A stretch of 64,000 nt of DNA from Thalassolituus maritimus (GTDB taxonomy: Bacteria > Pseudomonadota > Gammaproteobacteria > Pseudomonadales > Oceanobacteraceae): positions 62,001 to 126,000 of the forward strand of contig CAJWBH010000007.1 of the NCBI GenBank assembly GCA_913019975.1, in the 5' to 3' direction. The notes below the pieces were generated by a model, which saw nothing but the letters and a program-made list of their open reading frames with translations, was not told the DNA's origin and did no database searches. Position numbers and translations under genes: made by a program. This document shows, piece by piece, positions 26,989 through 38,656 of this stretch. Every line of letters begins with the position of its first letter. The stretch's first letter is position 1.

Positions 26989-27903
26989 CTATTTCAGGCG
27001 GGACACGCCAATCATAACCAGGGTCATTCCAACGACGGCTGCCCAGCCGAATGGCTCCCCAAGAAACAGGATGGCCATGATCGTCGTCATCACCGGGCCA
27101 ATAGTGCCCGACACGCTGGCTTTGGCGGGGCCAATTCTTTTAATGGCCTCACTGACCATAAAAGAAGGAACAACCGTTGCGAGCAGTGCTAACAGCAGAG
27201 TGCCAGACCAGCGAGTTGCATCCATGTCGGGAAGACTCACTCCTTCGGTGAAGACGTAGTGAACCAGCGTAGCCAGTGTTGCAGAGGCCATCGACACGCA
27301 GGTGAAGAACAGACTCCCTAATTCAGCAATACCGCGCTTACTGAACAGAATGAACAGCGAAAACGATAGTGCACTTCCAATAATCAGTAGGGTGCCTTTG
27401 GTGATATCCGCATTGCTTGTGCCCGGAGGGGCAATCTGAAGGTCATGCCCATACATGACTCCGAGCCCCGCGTACGTAAGCAGTAGCGCAGGAATCACCG
27501 AGCGGCTGACCTTTGCACCGAAGAACAGTGCGCCAATCACCACGACCATACTTGGGTAGGCGTACAACATCAGGCGTTCGAGCTGGGCGCTGACATATTC
27601 AAGGCCTGACAGATCCAGTAAGGACGCAAGGTAATACCCCAGTAATCCGACAGCGGCGGCCCGCAGTATGGTCTTGCCTGCAGGCTTCTGTTCCATGCGC
27701 TTCCACAGCACCCAACCGATCACCAGATATACCGGAAGGGCAATCACCATGCGCAGCCCCATCAGCGGAAGCGCTGACATGCCAAGGCTGTAAAGCCACT
27801 TAATGATGATTGGCTTGGTAGAAAACAGAAACGCAGCTGTGAACGCCAGGGTTAAGCCGACTCTGAGATTTTTTTCCGCACTTGTGAGGCTGGCAGCCAT
27901 CAT
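26989..27903 (-). CDS. EamA/DMT family transporter
   Basis: This 304-residue protein has ten hydrophobic helices in two EamA repeats (AFLFSTKPIIIKWLYSLG and FSLFILFSKRGIAELGS mark repeat starts), ending with IGPVMTTIMAILFLGEPFGW, the typical DMT signature. Members export metabolites such as amino acids or nucleosides across the inner membrane. The substrate here is unknown. It is followed by the porin gene on the same strand after 159 bp. Confidence 0.88.
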   Translation of the reverse strand: MMAASLTSAEKNLRVGLTLAFTAAFLFSTKPIIIKWLYSLGMSALPLMGLRMVIALPVYLVIGWVLWKRMEQKPAGKTILRAAAVGLLGYYLASLLDLSGLEYVSAQLERLMLYAYPSMVVVIGALFFGAKVSRSVIPALLLTYAGLGVMYGHDLQIAPPGTSNADITKGTLLIIGSALSFSLFILFSKRGIAELGSLFFTCVSMASATLATLVHYVFTEGVSLPDMDATRWSGTLLLALLATVVPSFMVSEAIKRIGPAKASVSGTIGPVMTTIMAILFLGEPFGWAAVVGMTLVMIGVSRLK

Positions 27904-29951
<2,048 letters not shown>

Positions 29952-29975
29952 GTTTTAAATTTAAACCTTGTGATC

Positions 29976-30000
29976 GGCCTTCGCGTAAACAGCGAAGGCC
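29976..30000 (+). terminator. Hairpin between pyrG and eno
   Basis: GGCCTTCGC-gtaaaca-GCGAAGGCC is a perfect 9-bp stem 24 bases after the pyrG stop and 22 bases before the eno ATG. Only GCGTTAATTT follows, so termination would be partial. It may set the pyrG:eno expression ratio. Confidence 0.6.
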
Positions 30001-30007
30001 GCGTTAA

Positions 30008-31315
<1,308 letters not shown>

Positions 31316-31330
31316 AAAGCTAGTGCGCTC

Positions 31331-31416
31331 GGCTGAGCGTTGTTAAAAGTGCTTTCAGAATACTCATGTACAACTTGTACACTCCGTTTCTTCAAGCACT
31401 TTTGCCTAGCTCAGCC
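31331..31416. repeat. Nested inverted repeat downstream of eno
   Basis: Three concentric stems share one centre: GGCTGAGC (31331-31338) with GCTCAGCC (31409-31416), AAAAGTGCTT (31345-31354) with AAGCACTTTT (31394-31403), and TGTACAA-c-TTGTACA (31367-31381). Internal loops are almost symmetric (6/5 and 12/12 bases). It lies in the 3' region of eno, before the eno-distal terminator. It could be a structured 3' UTR, a small RNA or a short mobile element remnant. Confidence 0.75.
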
Positions 31417-31530
31417 ATCGCTCCTGACGCTTTTGCTACCTGCTGCGCTCGGATGGTCTTAAAAATCGCTACTGCGCTTGCAATGTGATTACCAGCTTGC
31501 GACACCGTTTATCGGTTGAGTGAGTTAAAA

Positions 31531-31560
31531 AACGCCGCTTTTTAGCGGCGTTTTTATTTT
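31531..31560 (+). terminator. Terminator 215 bp downstream of eno
   Basis: AACGCCGCT-tttt-AGCGGCGTT is followed by TTTATTTT. It is the first clear intrinsic terminator after eno and would leave an unusually long 3' UTR that includes the nested inverted repeat. Confidence 0.9.
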
Positions 31561-31668
31561 CTAAGTATCCATCGGAAAATCAGCGTTTCTCAAAGTGAGA
31601 TTGTATTTTTTGGGGTAACCCTCAGTCGTATTTCGACTCGACCACTACTATCTTGCCTCACTTCCCCT

Positions 31669-31695
31669 CCAGCGTTACCCTCTGAGTAACACTGG
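31669..31695. promoter_or_regulatory. Inverted repeat just upstream of mntA
   Basis: CCAGCGTTAC-cctctga-GTAACACTGG is a 10-bp inverted repeat with one mismatch, ending 8 bases before the mntA ATG. It may be an operator for autoregulation of the toxin-antitoxin pair, or a hairpin covering the RBS. The upstream 31561-31668 shows nothing else. Confidence 0.4.
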
Positions 31696-31703
31696 AGAGT
31701 CTG

Positions 31704-32090
31704 ATGTCCCCAACCGAATCTCATATCCTTGAATACTGCTCCAAGCGCCTGTCCGGCTTGCGTTTGCTGTACCTGTTCGGATCGCAGGCGAGTGGTGATG
31801 CCCGCCCTGACAGTGATTGGGATATCGCCTTTCTGGCGGATGTTAATCTGGATAACGTCAGTCGCTGGCACATCGCCGAAGAGTTAGCCGCCGAGCTTGG
31901 CCAGGATGTTGATCTCGTTGACCTGAAGGAAGCGAGTACGGTACTCAAGATGCAGATAGTGATGAATGGACGTCTGCTTTACGGAGAATCGCTGGAGGCG
32001 GATCTATTTGCAGCATCCACTATGACTCAGTATGGCCATCTTCAGGAATCCCGCGCTGACATCTTAAAGGCATATGAACGCAATGAATGA
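31704..32090 (+). CDS. mntA: MntA-type nucleotidyltransferase antitoxin
   Basis: This 128-residue minimal nucleotidyltransferase has the motif LFGSQASGDARPDSDWDIAF, i.e. GSxxxG followed by DxD, and a third Asp in DVDLVDL. Family members AMPylate a tyrosine of the partner HEPN toxin HepT and so neutralise it. The partner gene starts inside the mntA stop region (ATGAATGA overlap). The antitoxin looks intact while hepT is frameshifted. The pair sits in the accessory stretch between eno and ftsB. Confidence 0.88.
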   Translation: MSPTESHILEYCSKRLSGLRLLYLFGSQASGDARPDSDWDIAFLADVNLDNVSRWHIAEELAAELGQDVDLVDLKEASTVLKMQIVMNGRLLYGESLEADLFAASTMTQYGHLQESRADILKAYERNE

Positions 32091-32504
32091 CGTTATCTTG
32101 AATAAGCGTGCAACTGTCGAACGTTGTATTGCTCGTATTCGTGAAGAGTATGCGGATGAAGCAACTCTGCGAGGCAGCTTTACCAAGCAGGACTCAGTGA
32201 TACTGAATCTTCAGCGAGCCTGTGAAGCTTGCATTGATGTTGCCAATACAGTGATTAAACATGGTCGCTTAGGTGTTCCACAATCGAGTCGCGACAGCTT
32301 CGCCTTGCTTGAAAAATAGGGCATTTATCGTCAGCAATATCGTTGAAAATGCAGAAAATGGTCGGGCTTCGCAATATTGCTGTTCATGATTATCAGAAGT
32401 TGAACCTGGATATCGTAATTTCCGTTCTTGATAATCATCTGACAGACTTTATTGATTTTCTCGATGAGGCTGACAAGGCTTTAAACAGGCTAAGTAATAG
32501 CTGA
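32083..32504 (+). pseudogene. hepT: HepT (HEPN/DUF86) toxin gene, broken by a frameshift
   Basis: The first frame (MNDVILNKRATVERCIARI ... SFALLEK) stops at 32317-32319. HEPN sequence continues in another frame from about 32320: GHLSSAISLKMQKMVGLRN then IAVHDYQKLN, ending at a TGA (32502-32504). Restoring one base in the A-run at GAAAAATAG would rejoin both parts. The nuclease motif RNIAVHDY (R-x4-H plus the tyrosine that MntA modifies) lies only in the second part, so the product as read is inactive. Either the toxin has been lost or there is a sequencing error in the homopolymer. Confidence 0.82.
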
Positions 32505-32521
32505 TACCACCTGGGAGAAGT

Positions 32522-33682
32522 TTACGCCGTAACCACTTTATTCCGCCCGGTTTCCTTGGCTTCGTACAATGCTTTGTCTGCCGTTTTCAGCAGGTCGCTC
32601 ATCGCTTCAACATCAGGGGAGGGGTAACAGGCGACGCCGAAGCTTGCGGTCACATCAATCTTCTGGCCCTCAACCTCTACATTCATATTACTGATCCTCT
32701 TGCGGATACGTTCAGCGATCAGCTTCGCTTGCAGAAGAGTTGTGCCGGGCAGAAGCACCGCAAACTCTTCACCGCCATAACGACCGACTTCATCATTTGG
32801 CCGGGCACTGTCCATCATCACTTTGGATGCGGCGACCAGCACCTCGTCACCGGCATGGTGTCCCCAGGTATCGTTGATCTGTTTAAAGTGATCAAGGTCG
32901 ATCATGATGCATGACAGCGGGGGCATGGCGTCTGAAGCCCGGGCACGACGGATTTCTTCCTGTCCTCTGCTGATAAGAGAGTTGCGGTTTGAGAGTCGGG
33001 TCAGGCCGTCGATTGTCGACATTTCCAGATACAGGCTTTCACGTTCGGTCCAGCGCTTCATGGCCAGAATGCAGAGATAGATAAGCGGTGCAAGGATGAC
33101 GGCGACGGTCATCCTTACCATCATCCAGCCCTCAAGAGGGCGACCATCCTCTGCGTAAGGTGATCGCTCAAGTAGCATGGCATAAGGAACGGCTTCGCTG
33201 TAATCGAGTGCCGACATCAGGATAAGAATGGGAACAACGATCCAGAAGCAAAACTTGATTTTATTCACATCGGCGAGTGTGCAGGTAATGATGACACCGA
33301 GAAATATAATCAGGAGGGCCTCAGACAAGTGAGTGCCCGTCAGGTATCCCGTGGTCATCACGGTAACCAGAAAACTACTTATGATGGCATTCTCAAACAG
33401 GGGCCAGTCATGTGTATACTTTCTTAGTTTTATAGCGGTAATTATGAAGCTTCCCATAACCGCAATATGCATCACATACAGAACACTGAGCATCATCACC
33501 AACGTCTGGTTCAACCACTCAGGGGCCAGGATATTGGTTGCCCACATACTGACACCAAAAGACAGTGGTGCGAGGAGCACCAGGCTTGCGAGAAGGATAA
33601 AACGGTCAATGGCTTTCCAATCCATGGGGTTAGAAATGGCAATCAGGCCGGGTTCCTTCAATGTATTCGAATCCGTAGTCAT
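32522..33682 (-). CDS. Membrane diguanylate cyclase (GGDEF)
   Basis: This 386-residue protein has about six N-terminal membrane helices (about 28-215) and a C-terminal GGDEF domain (about 225-385). The active-site motif is intact (GRYGGEEFAVLLPG), and an RxxD inhibitory site (RPND) lies five residues upstream, so c-di-GMP synthesis with product inhibition is expected. The membrane part resembles an unspecified sensor module. A single gene on the minus strand, it converges with the mntA/hepT locus. Confidence 0.93.
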   Translation of the reverse strand: MTTDSNTLKEPGLIAISNPMDWKAIDRFILLASLVLLAPLSFGVSMWATNILAPEWLNQTLVMMLSVLYVMHIAVMGSFIITAIKLRKYTHDWPLFENAIISSFLVTVMTTGYLTGTHLSEALLIIFLGVIITCTLADVNKIKFCFWIVVPILILMSALDYSEAVPYAMLLERSPYAEDGRPLEGWMMVRMTVAVILAPLIYLCILAMKRWTERESLYLEMSTIDGLTRLSNRNSLISRGQEEIRRARASDAMPPLSCIMIDLDHFKQINDTWGHHAGDEVLVAASKVMMDSARPNDEVGRYGGEEFAVLLPGTTLLQAKLIAERIRKRISNMNVEVEGQKIDVTASFGVACYPSPDVEAMSDLLKTADKALYEAKETGRNKVVTA

Positions 33683-33779
33683 AGCGGTGTCTGTTATTCA
33701 GGTGACTTAATACTAGTCTAAGGCTTCCTGTTTGACCAAGTAACGAGGTCGGAAAGCACAGATAGCGGAGGCTGCTTTG

Positions 33780-34310
33780 ATGTACGCCAAGGAATTGTCT
33801 GGTAAATTGAGCGAAAGCCTGTCGCCGGATTCCAACATGTTGTTTGAACACAAAAATGAAGAACTTTTCACGTTAAACCGTAGTGATACTCAGCAGCCGC
33901 TGTCGTCGTATGCCTTATTTGCCTTTGAGCTGGATGGCGCAGAATGGCCGAGTGTTGAGCACTATTATCAGGCAATGAAGTTCGAAGACGAGGCTCACCG
34001 CGAGAAAATCCGTCAGGCGAAGACTGCCGAGGAGGCAGCGAAACTAGGTAAGAGCCGTAAGCCAAAGCGTCGCAAGGATTGGAAGAAGACCAGCACGGTA
34101 GTTATGACCCGTGGCACCTACATTAAGTGCCGCACTCATCGTGATATTGCCGAACAACTGTTAGAAACGGGCGAGCTGCGAATCGCGGAGCTGAGTGGTT
34201 ACGATTATTTCTGGGGCAGTGGCCGTGATATGCGAGGAAAGAACAACTTCGGCAAAGTGCTCATGGGTGTGAGAGACAAGCTGCGCTCTGAGCGGGAGCA
34301 GAGCGCCTGA
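33780..34310 (+). CDS. NADAR/YbiA-like domain protein
   Basis: This protein of about 176 residues has the NADAR signature: WPSVEHYYQAMKF, ARRKAKLG-type AKLGKSRKPKRRKDW, VMTRGTYIKCRTH, and the C-terminal GYDYFWGSGRDMRGKNNFGK. Members hydrolyse N-glycosidic bonds; some remove ADP-ribose from guanine in DNA, others act on early riboflavin intermediates (YbiA). The ATG at 33780 has GGAGG 8 bases before it. The Met at 33837 would give a product closer to the YbiA start. No ADP-ribosyltransferase gene is nearby. Confidence 0.82.
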   Translation: MYAKELSGKLSESLSPDSNMLFEHKNEELFTLNRSDTQQPLSSYALFAFELDGAEWPSVEHYYQAMKFEDEAHREKIRQAKTAEEAAKLGKSRKPKRRKDWKKTSTVVMTRGTYIKCRTHRDIAEQLLETGELRIAELSGYDYFWGSGRDMRGKNNFGKVLMGVRDKLRSEREQSA

Positions 34311-34337
34311 TCCTTCTTACTTCCTTCCTGCCTCTTG

Positions 34338-35189
34338 TCAGGGCAGTGGCGTAAATTCCTGGTTGTCTCCGGGAATATCCGGGAAGCGCTGCTCCTGCCA
34401 GTCTTGTTTAGCCTGTTCAATCCGTTCTTTGCTGAACGACACGAAATTCCAGTACATGTGTGGATGTTGAGACCATTGCTCGCCACCTAAGAATATGGTC
34501 CGGGCGTAGGCGTTACTCGAGACAGATTCGTCTGGAGACAGGAGAACAAAGTCTCCTTGTTGGTAGCGTTCTGAGCCGACCAGCACCTCCCCCTCGATGA
34601 CATACAATGCGCATTCCTGATCCGGATTCGGGCGCTTGAAAGTGCTACCGGCGCTAAAAATGACATCCAGAAAGAACATAGGGGAGTAGGTGCGGATCGG
34701 CGAGGTCATGCCCATGGCATCCCCAGCGATCAGCCTGGCAAAGACACCTTCTTTATTGAACTGAGGTAGCTGGCATTTTTTGTGGTGAGTGAAAGCAGGT
34801 TCAATCTCAGCAAACTTCTCAGGCAGCGCCACCCAGCACTGAAGCCCATTGAGCGCATGGTCGCTGGCTTTCGTTTCGTGAGTTTCACGTTCGGAGTGCA
34901 CGATGCCCCGGCCAGCGGTCATCCAGTTTACGTCACCCGGTAGAATCTCCATGTTGTTGCCGAGACTATCCCGGTGAAGTATCGAGCCTTCTGTAAGATA
35001 GGTCAGCGTCGCCAGCCCGATGTGTGGGTGAGGTCTTACGTCGATGCCCTCACCTGCGGCAAAGTGCGCAGGCCCCATGTGATCCAGAAATACGAAGGGG
35101 CCGACCATATGCTTCTCTGCATGCGGCAGGATGCGAGTAACACTGAAGCCATCAAGATCCTTCGTTTTACCTTTCAGAAGTATGCTCAT
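34338..35189 (-). CDS. Pirin family protein
   Basis: This 283-residue bicupin has the pirin N-terminal motifs PFVFLDHMGPAHF, DVRPHPHIGLATLTYLTEG (metal-binding His) and RGIVHSER. Pirins are Fe-binding cupins; some have quercetinase activity and others act as regulators. The biological role here is unknown. It is a single gene, divergent from the thioesterase and convergent with the NADAR gene. Confidence 0.9.
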   Translation of the reverse strand: MSILLKGKTKDLDGFSVTRILPHAEKHMVGPFVFLDHMGPAHFAAGEGIDVRPHPHIGLATLTYLTEGSILHRDSLGNNMEILPGDVNWMTAGRGIVHSERETHETKASDHALNGLQCWVALPEKFAEIEPAFTHHKKCQLPQFNKEGVFARLIAGDAMGMTSPIRTYSPMFFLDVIFSAGSTFKRPNPDQECALYVIEGEVLVGSERYQQGDFVLLSPDESVSSNAYARTIFLGGEQWSQHPHMYWNFVSFSKERIEQAKQDWQEQRFPDIPGDNQEFTPLP

Positions 35190-35292
35190 GGTCGTGCCTT
35201 CCCGGTTTCAATACCTTCTATCCTAAAGCTATGATGTAACTGGCACCAGTCATAGAAGAATGCTGGTACAAAGTGTTCTGAGAGGTAGATAT

Positions 35293-35700
35293 ATGGCGAG
35301 CAAGGCAGAGCTGGAGCATTTCTTTGCAACAGAATTTCCGCAAGCGGATTTTATGATCGAAGCATTGGGCAGCCGCTCGGCCACGATTCGAAAGCGTATC
35401 ACCGAGGCACACCTCAGGCCGGGAGGCACGGTATCGGGGCCAGTATTAATGGAGGTTGCCGATGCCGCTTTGTACGTCGCCATACTGGCCGAGCTGGGCT
35501 TGGTTGCGATGGCGGTTACAACGAGCCTGAACTTTAACTTCTTGCGGAAACCGGCTTCAGACCGCGACATCATCGCAGAATGTACTCTGATGAAAGTCGG
35601 CAAGGCCTTAGTGGTGGGAGAGGTTTCTATTTACTCCGAAGGGGATCAGGAACCCGTCGCGCATGCAGTAGGCAGTTACGCAATACCACCCCGGAAGTAA
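35293..35700 (+). CDS. PaaI-family hotdog thioesterase
   Basis: This 135-residue hotdog-fold protein has the PaaI/YdiI motif GGTVSGPVLMEVADAALYVA and the typical ALVVGEVSIYSEGDQEPVAHA near the C-terminus. Members hydrolyse acyl- or aryl-CoA esters. The start at 35293 follows AGAGG 6 bases upstream; an earlier in-frame start at 35260 lacks an RBS. Substrate is unknown. It stands alone before the unrecognised cassette. Confidence 0.82.
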   Translation: MASKAELEHFFATEFPQADFMIEALGSRSATIRKRITEAHLRPGGTVSGPVLMEVADAALYVAILAELGLVAMAVTTSLNFNFLRKPASDRDIIAECTLMKVGKALVVGEVSIYSEGDQEPVAHAVGSYAIPPRK

Positions 35701-35789
35701 GTCTCAGGTCTGGCCTGTATTGATTGATTTAACAGGCCAATCGTTTATCCTGTCGGCCAATAAAGGAACTGCATTGCAAAGGAAGCTTG

Positions 35790-36845
35790 ATGGCCGATAC
35801 GCCCTACACTGATTACCTTTTTTTAATGCCAAATCAGGACAGCGGTCGAAAGATTTATATAGACCCGTTTCTGATTGCTACGTTTGCTCATCATATCGAC
35901 CCACAGTCGGCATCCGGTGGTCAGCTGGTTGGTCGCCTTGTCCAAACCCTATCAGCACTTGCTGGTGGTATGACTTCTGGCCAGTCCACGAGTACAGCGG
36001 GCGAAGGATTCACTGATATTGGGGATGAAGGGGGGCACTTAGTACGGGTTTTCTATCGTGTTATTCAGGATGAAGCCCGGACCATGTCGAAGGGCTCTGG
36101 CGTATATATTCGGGATATTCTGAGATTTACTCGTGATGGTCGTAGTGTTGCGCCTGGGCTCTTTAGCGCGGAGTACAACTCAGGAAAGTGGGATGTTACT
36201 GAACGTCATAGTAAGGTACTTGAACAACCGGTATTAAGAATTGGCTCGGCCTCGAATGAGTCTGGTTTAATCGCGCTTTCCTTTCTTAGCGAATATATGC
36301 TGAAAGCATCGTCTCAGGAAACTTATAAGGACTCATTCAATCTTTATCACTGCCCTGTGGCGGTAGAATATGCTGGCGACAAGTACATCACTGCGGAAGA
36401 GCGCCGTAAAGTCGTTAGTCCAGATGAACTTGCTGAAATCTTGAAAGCTTCTATGAATTTGAACAATCAAGACGGCGAGTATCTGCAGAAATATAAAGTT
36501 TATTGCTACGATGATGCATCAAGAGTTTTGACAGGCGCGCTATCTAAGCTGCGTTCCCAGGGAATAAAACTCACAAAGTATCAATTTATTATCAATTCTC
36601 CTCATACCCCTTATTCGACGATGAAAGCATTAGCGACGGATTGCGGAGCAAAAATTGAAAATGATAAACCTGCTTCAAGTAGCCTTTCTCAGCGATATCA
36701 GAACTTTGATAATGGCTATACAACAAATGTACAGGCATCAAACAATAGCTTGATTATCGAAAACTATATTAATAGCAATCGTGACGGTAGTTTTTTTGAT
36801 ATGTGGCAGAAGTTCAAAGATGTCATTGCTTTGCCTAAGGGGTAA
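35790..36845 (+). CDS. Unrecognised protein, first gene of a three-gene cassette
   Basis: This 351-residue soluble protein has no signal peptide or membrane helix. I do not recognise the family. The first half is rich in Gly/Ser/Thr (SALAGGMTSGQSTSTAGEGF) and the second half is mixed alpha/beta with many Asn, Ser and Tyr. No nucleotide-binding or protease motif was seen. The ATG at 35790 follows AAGGAAG. The A+T content is higher than in the flanking core genes, which suggests recent transfer. The next gene starts 5 bp after the stop, and the stop region carries its RBS (AAGGGG). Confidence 0.75.
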   Translation: MADTPYTDYLFLMPNQDSGRKIYIDPFLIATFAHHIDPQSASGGQLVGRLVQTLSALAGGMTSGQSTSTAGEGFTDIGDEGGHLVRVFYRVIQDEARTMSKGSGVYIRDILRFTRDGRSVAPGLFSAEYNSGKWDVTERHSKVLEQPVLRIGSASNESGLIALSFLSEYMLKASSQETYKDSFNLYHCPVAVEYAGDKYITAEERRKVVSPDELAEILKASMNLNNQDGEYLQKYKVYCYDDASRVLTGALSKLRSQGIKLTKYQFIINSPHTPYSTMKALATDCGAKIENDKPASSSLSQRYQNFDNGYTTNVQASNNSLIIENYINSNRDGSFFDMWQKFKDVIALPKG

Positions 36846-36850
36846 TTCTT

Positions 36851-37657
36851 GTGCATCTCGAATCTGATAAAGCGAAGCAGTTTCCTGAGTTACGGTCTCT
36901 TAGTGAAGATCCGCATGGATTTGCTATCTACGTCTGCGAAATTGCTGATATCAGGTGTGTCTTTCCCTGCAATGATGACGCCAGAACGAAGCAGGATTTT
37001 CAGTTCAATTTTGATAAAAATGAAAATGCTCTGATTGATAATCCCAGTTATTCTGGGGAGATTCAGCTTATCCCACACGGGACGTTCTCTCTTGTGTCTT
37101 CCGAACTAAAGAAGGTCTATCCTAATTGGTTGGGCGATTTTTCAGTCGATATCTGGGCAAAGTCCGAAATCTCGATGATAGACCGAAGCTGGACCTCAGA
37201 GGCTGATATGGCAACGAGTGTTCTGTCTCACTACGACTACTATGAACGGCCTGATCATACTGAGCGGGGATATCACAGACCAAAATCAGCAAATGAAATG
37301 GATTATGTGGTAATTAATTCACGTCGATGGTGTATCTCTATTTGCGGCTATTACAATGATAGGTTCTTATTGATTGCAGAATTGAATGAGCACTTGATCG
37401 TTAAAATAGTGTTCCACGTTTCTTCCTGCTGGCCAGCTGACACTCTGCTACCTGAAGGTCTTAAAGAACACCTGCTGCCATTTCTATTAGACTATCTGTC
37501 TCTTACTCAAATCATCCCAACCGAGGGCGTTCCTGAGTCTGAACTGCCACCACTTGGTTTCTACCCTTCGAAGCGTGAAGAAAAAGAAATTGATAGCGAA
37601 GGTAATGCTGTTGCAGAGGACATACCCGCTAGCTCATCCAGTGAGTGGGGCTGGTAA
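36851..37657 (+). CDS. Unrecognised protein, second gene of the cassette
   Basis: This 268-residue soluble protein starts at GTG (36851) with AAGGGG in the preceding stop region. No family was recognised. It is rich in aromatic residues (SHYDYYERPDHTERGYHRP, WCISICGYYNDRF), and the C-terminal tail is Ser-rich and ends EWGW. It may be an immunity-like or adaptor-like beta protein, but this is only a guess from composition. The spacing of 5 bp before and 3 bp after places it firmly in one operon with its neighbours. Confidence 0.75.
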   Translation: MHLESDKAKQFPELRSLSEDPHGFAIYVCEIADIRCVFPCNDDARTKQDFQFNFDKNENALIDNPSYSGEIQLIPHGTFSLVSSELKKVYPNWLGDFSVDIWAKSEISMIDRSWTSEADMATSVLSHYDYYERPDHTERGYHRPKSANEMDYVVINSRRWCISICGYYNDRFLLIAELNEHLIVKIVFHVSSCWPADTLLPEGLKEHLLPFLLDYLSLTQIIPTEGVPESELPPLGFYPSKREEKEIDSEGNAVAEDIPASSSSEWGW

Positions 37658-37660
37658 GTT

Positions 37661-38656
37661 ATGGGTCTGTTAGGAAATATCCTTGTTACCTTTGCGCTCA
37701 TGCTCTGGCCCATGGTTTGGATCGTATCTATCATGGGCATGGGTGGTCCGGGTGCTTCTAACCGTCTGGACTGGATGATTCAGCTTCTGGTCTATATGTC
37801 GTATCCAATCTGGATGTTTGGTTTGCTGAGTCTCGCTGGAAAGTCTTTTTGGGGGCTGGCCAGTGGTTATTTTCTGATTGGCTGTCTGGTGCTGTTTATC
37901 ATCTTTAACGCAGGCATGTTCCGCAGCATTTCTAATCTTCTTCAAGGGATTCGGAACGAGGGCTACTCGGTAGCCAAGAACACCGCATATTTTAATGCCA
38001 AACCCATAGTTGAAGCTGACGCTAAGTCGTTTGATACGTTCAAGGGCGACCTGAGTTACTTTTTTGCTTACCACGCCTGGGATAATGAACACACGTATTA
38101 CCGTGGAGAGGTTATCGAGGGAGCTCCCGGCGGGCCTCTTGAAGCTTTGAATGATCTCAGCAGGAGCCGTGACTATGTCGCTAGCGGTGAAACTGTCATC
38201 TACGGGAATACAGTTTTACCTGGATGCATTCGAAGTAAACTCGAATTTTTAGATGAAATTCAAAGGCCTTGGGCGCGTTGTGAGGATAATATTTATCACG
38301 GGGGCGAGCTTGTCGAGGGCGCCGATGCCGAGTCATTCACCCCACTGAATAGCTGGTTGGCGCGTGATAAGCTTCAGTTTTTCGATCGCACTGAAGTAGT
38401 AAATACCACTGCTGATGCTTCGAGCTTCCAACGAATCGACGGGGGCTATTATCGTGATCATCATCGTATTTTCTATCTCCCTGACAGTACGATCTATGAG
38501 GTCGAAGGCGCTGACCCCGATACGTTTGAGGTTATCTACGAGGTCACCGAGGACGTCACCGACGACATTACCGACCACATTACCGACCACATTAGGAGCG
38601 ACGCCCGTGATGCTCACTCCCGATACTATAATGGCAAGAAAGTAGCCCCACGCTGA
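37661..38656 (+). CDS. Membrane protein with DKNYY-type repeats, third gene of the cassette
   Basis: This 331-residue protein has three N-terminal membrane helices (about 5-27, 38-58, 62-85). They are followed by a soluble domain with repeats of the DKNYY type, e.g. EGAPGGPLEALNDLSRSRD, EGADAESFTPLNSWLARDK and EGADPDTFEVI, in which a Tyr-rich strand alternates with an Ala-Asp-x-x-Ser/Thr-Phe turn. DKNYY proteins are found in varied bacteria and their role is not known. The C-terminal run of VTDDITDHITDHI is coded by short DNA repeats. Its ATG lies 3 bp after the preceding stop. Confidence 0.75.
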   Translation: MGLLGNILVTFALMLWPMVWIVSIMGMGGPGASNRLDWMIQLLVYMSYPIWMFGLLSLAGKSFWGLASGYFLIGCLVLFIIFNAGMFRSISNLLQGIRNEGYSVAKNTAYFNAKPIVEADAKSFDTFKGDLSYFFAYHAWDNEHTYYRGEVIEGAPGGPLEALNDLSRSRDYVASGETVIYGNTVLPGCIRSKLEFLDEIQRPWARCEDNIYHGGELVEGADAESFTPLNSWLARDKLQFFDRTEVVNTTADASSFQRIDGGYYRDHHRIFYLPDSTIYEVEGADPDTFEVIYEVTEDVTDDITDHITDHIRSDARDAHSRYYNGKKVAPR

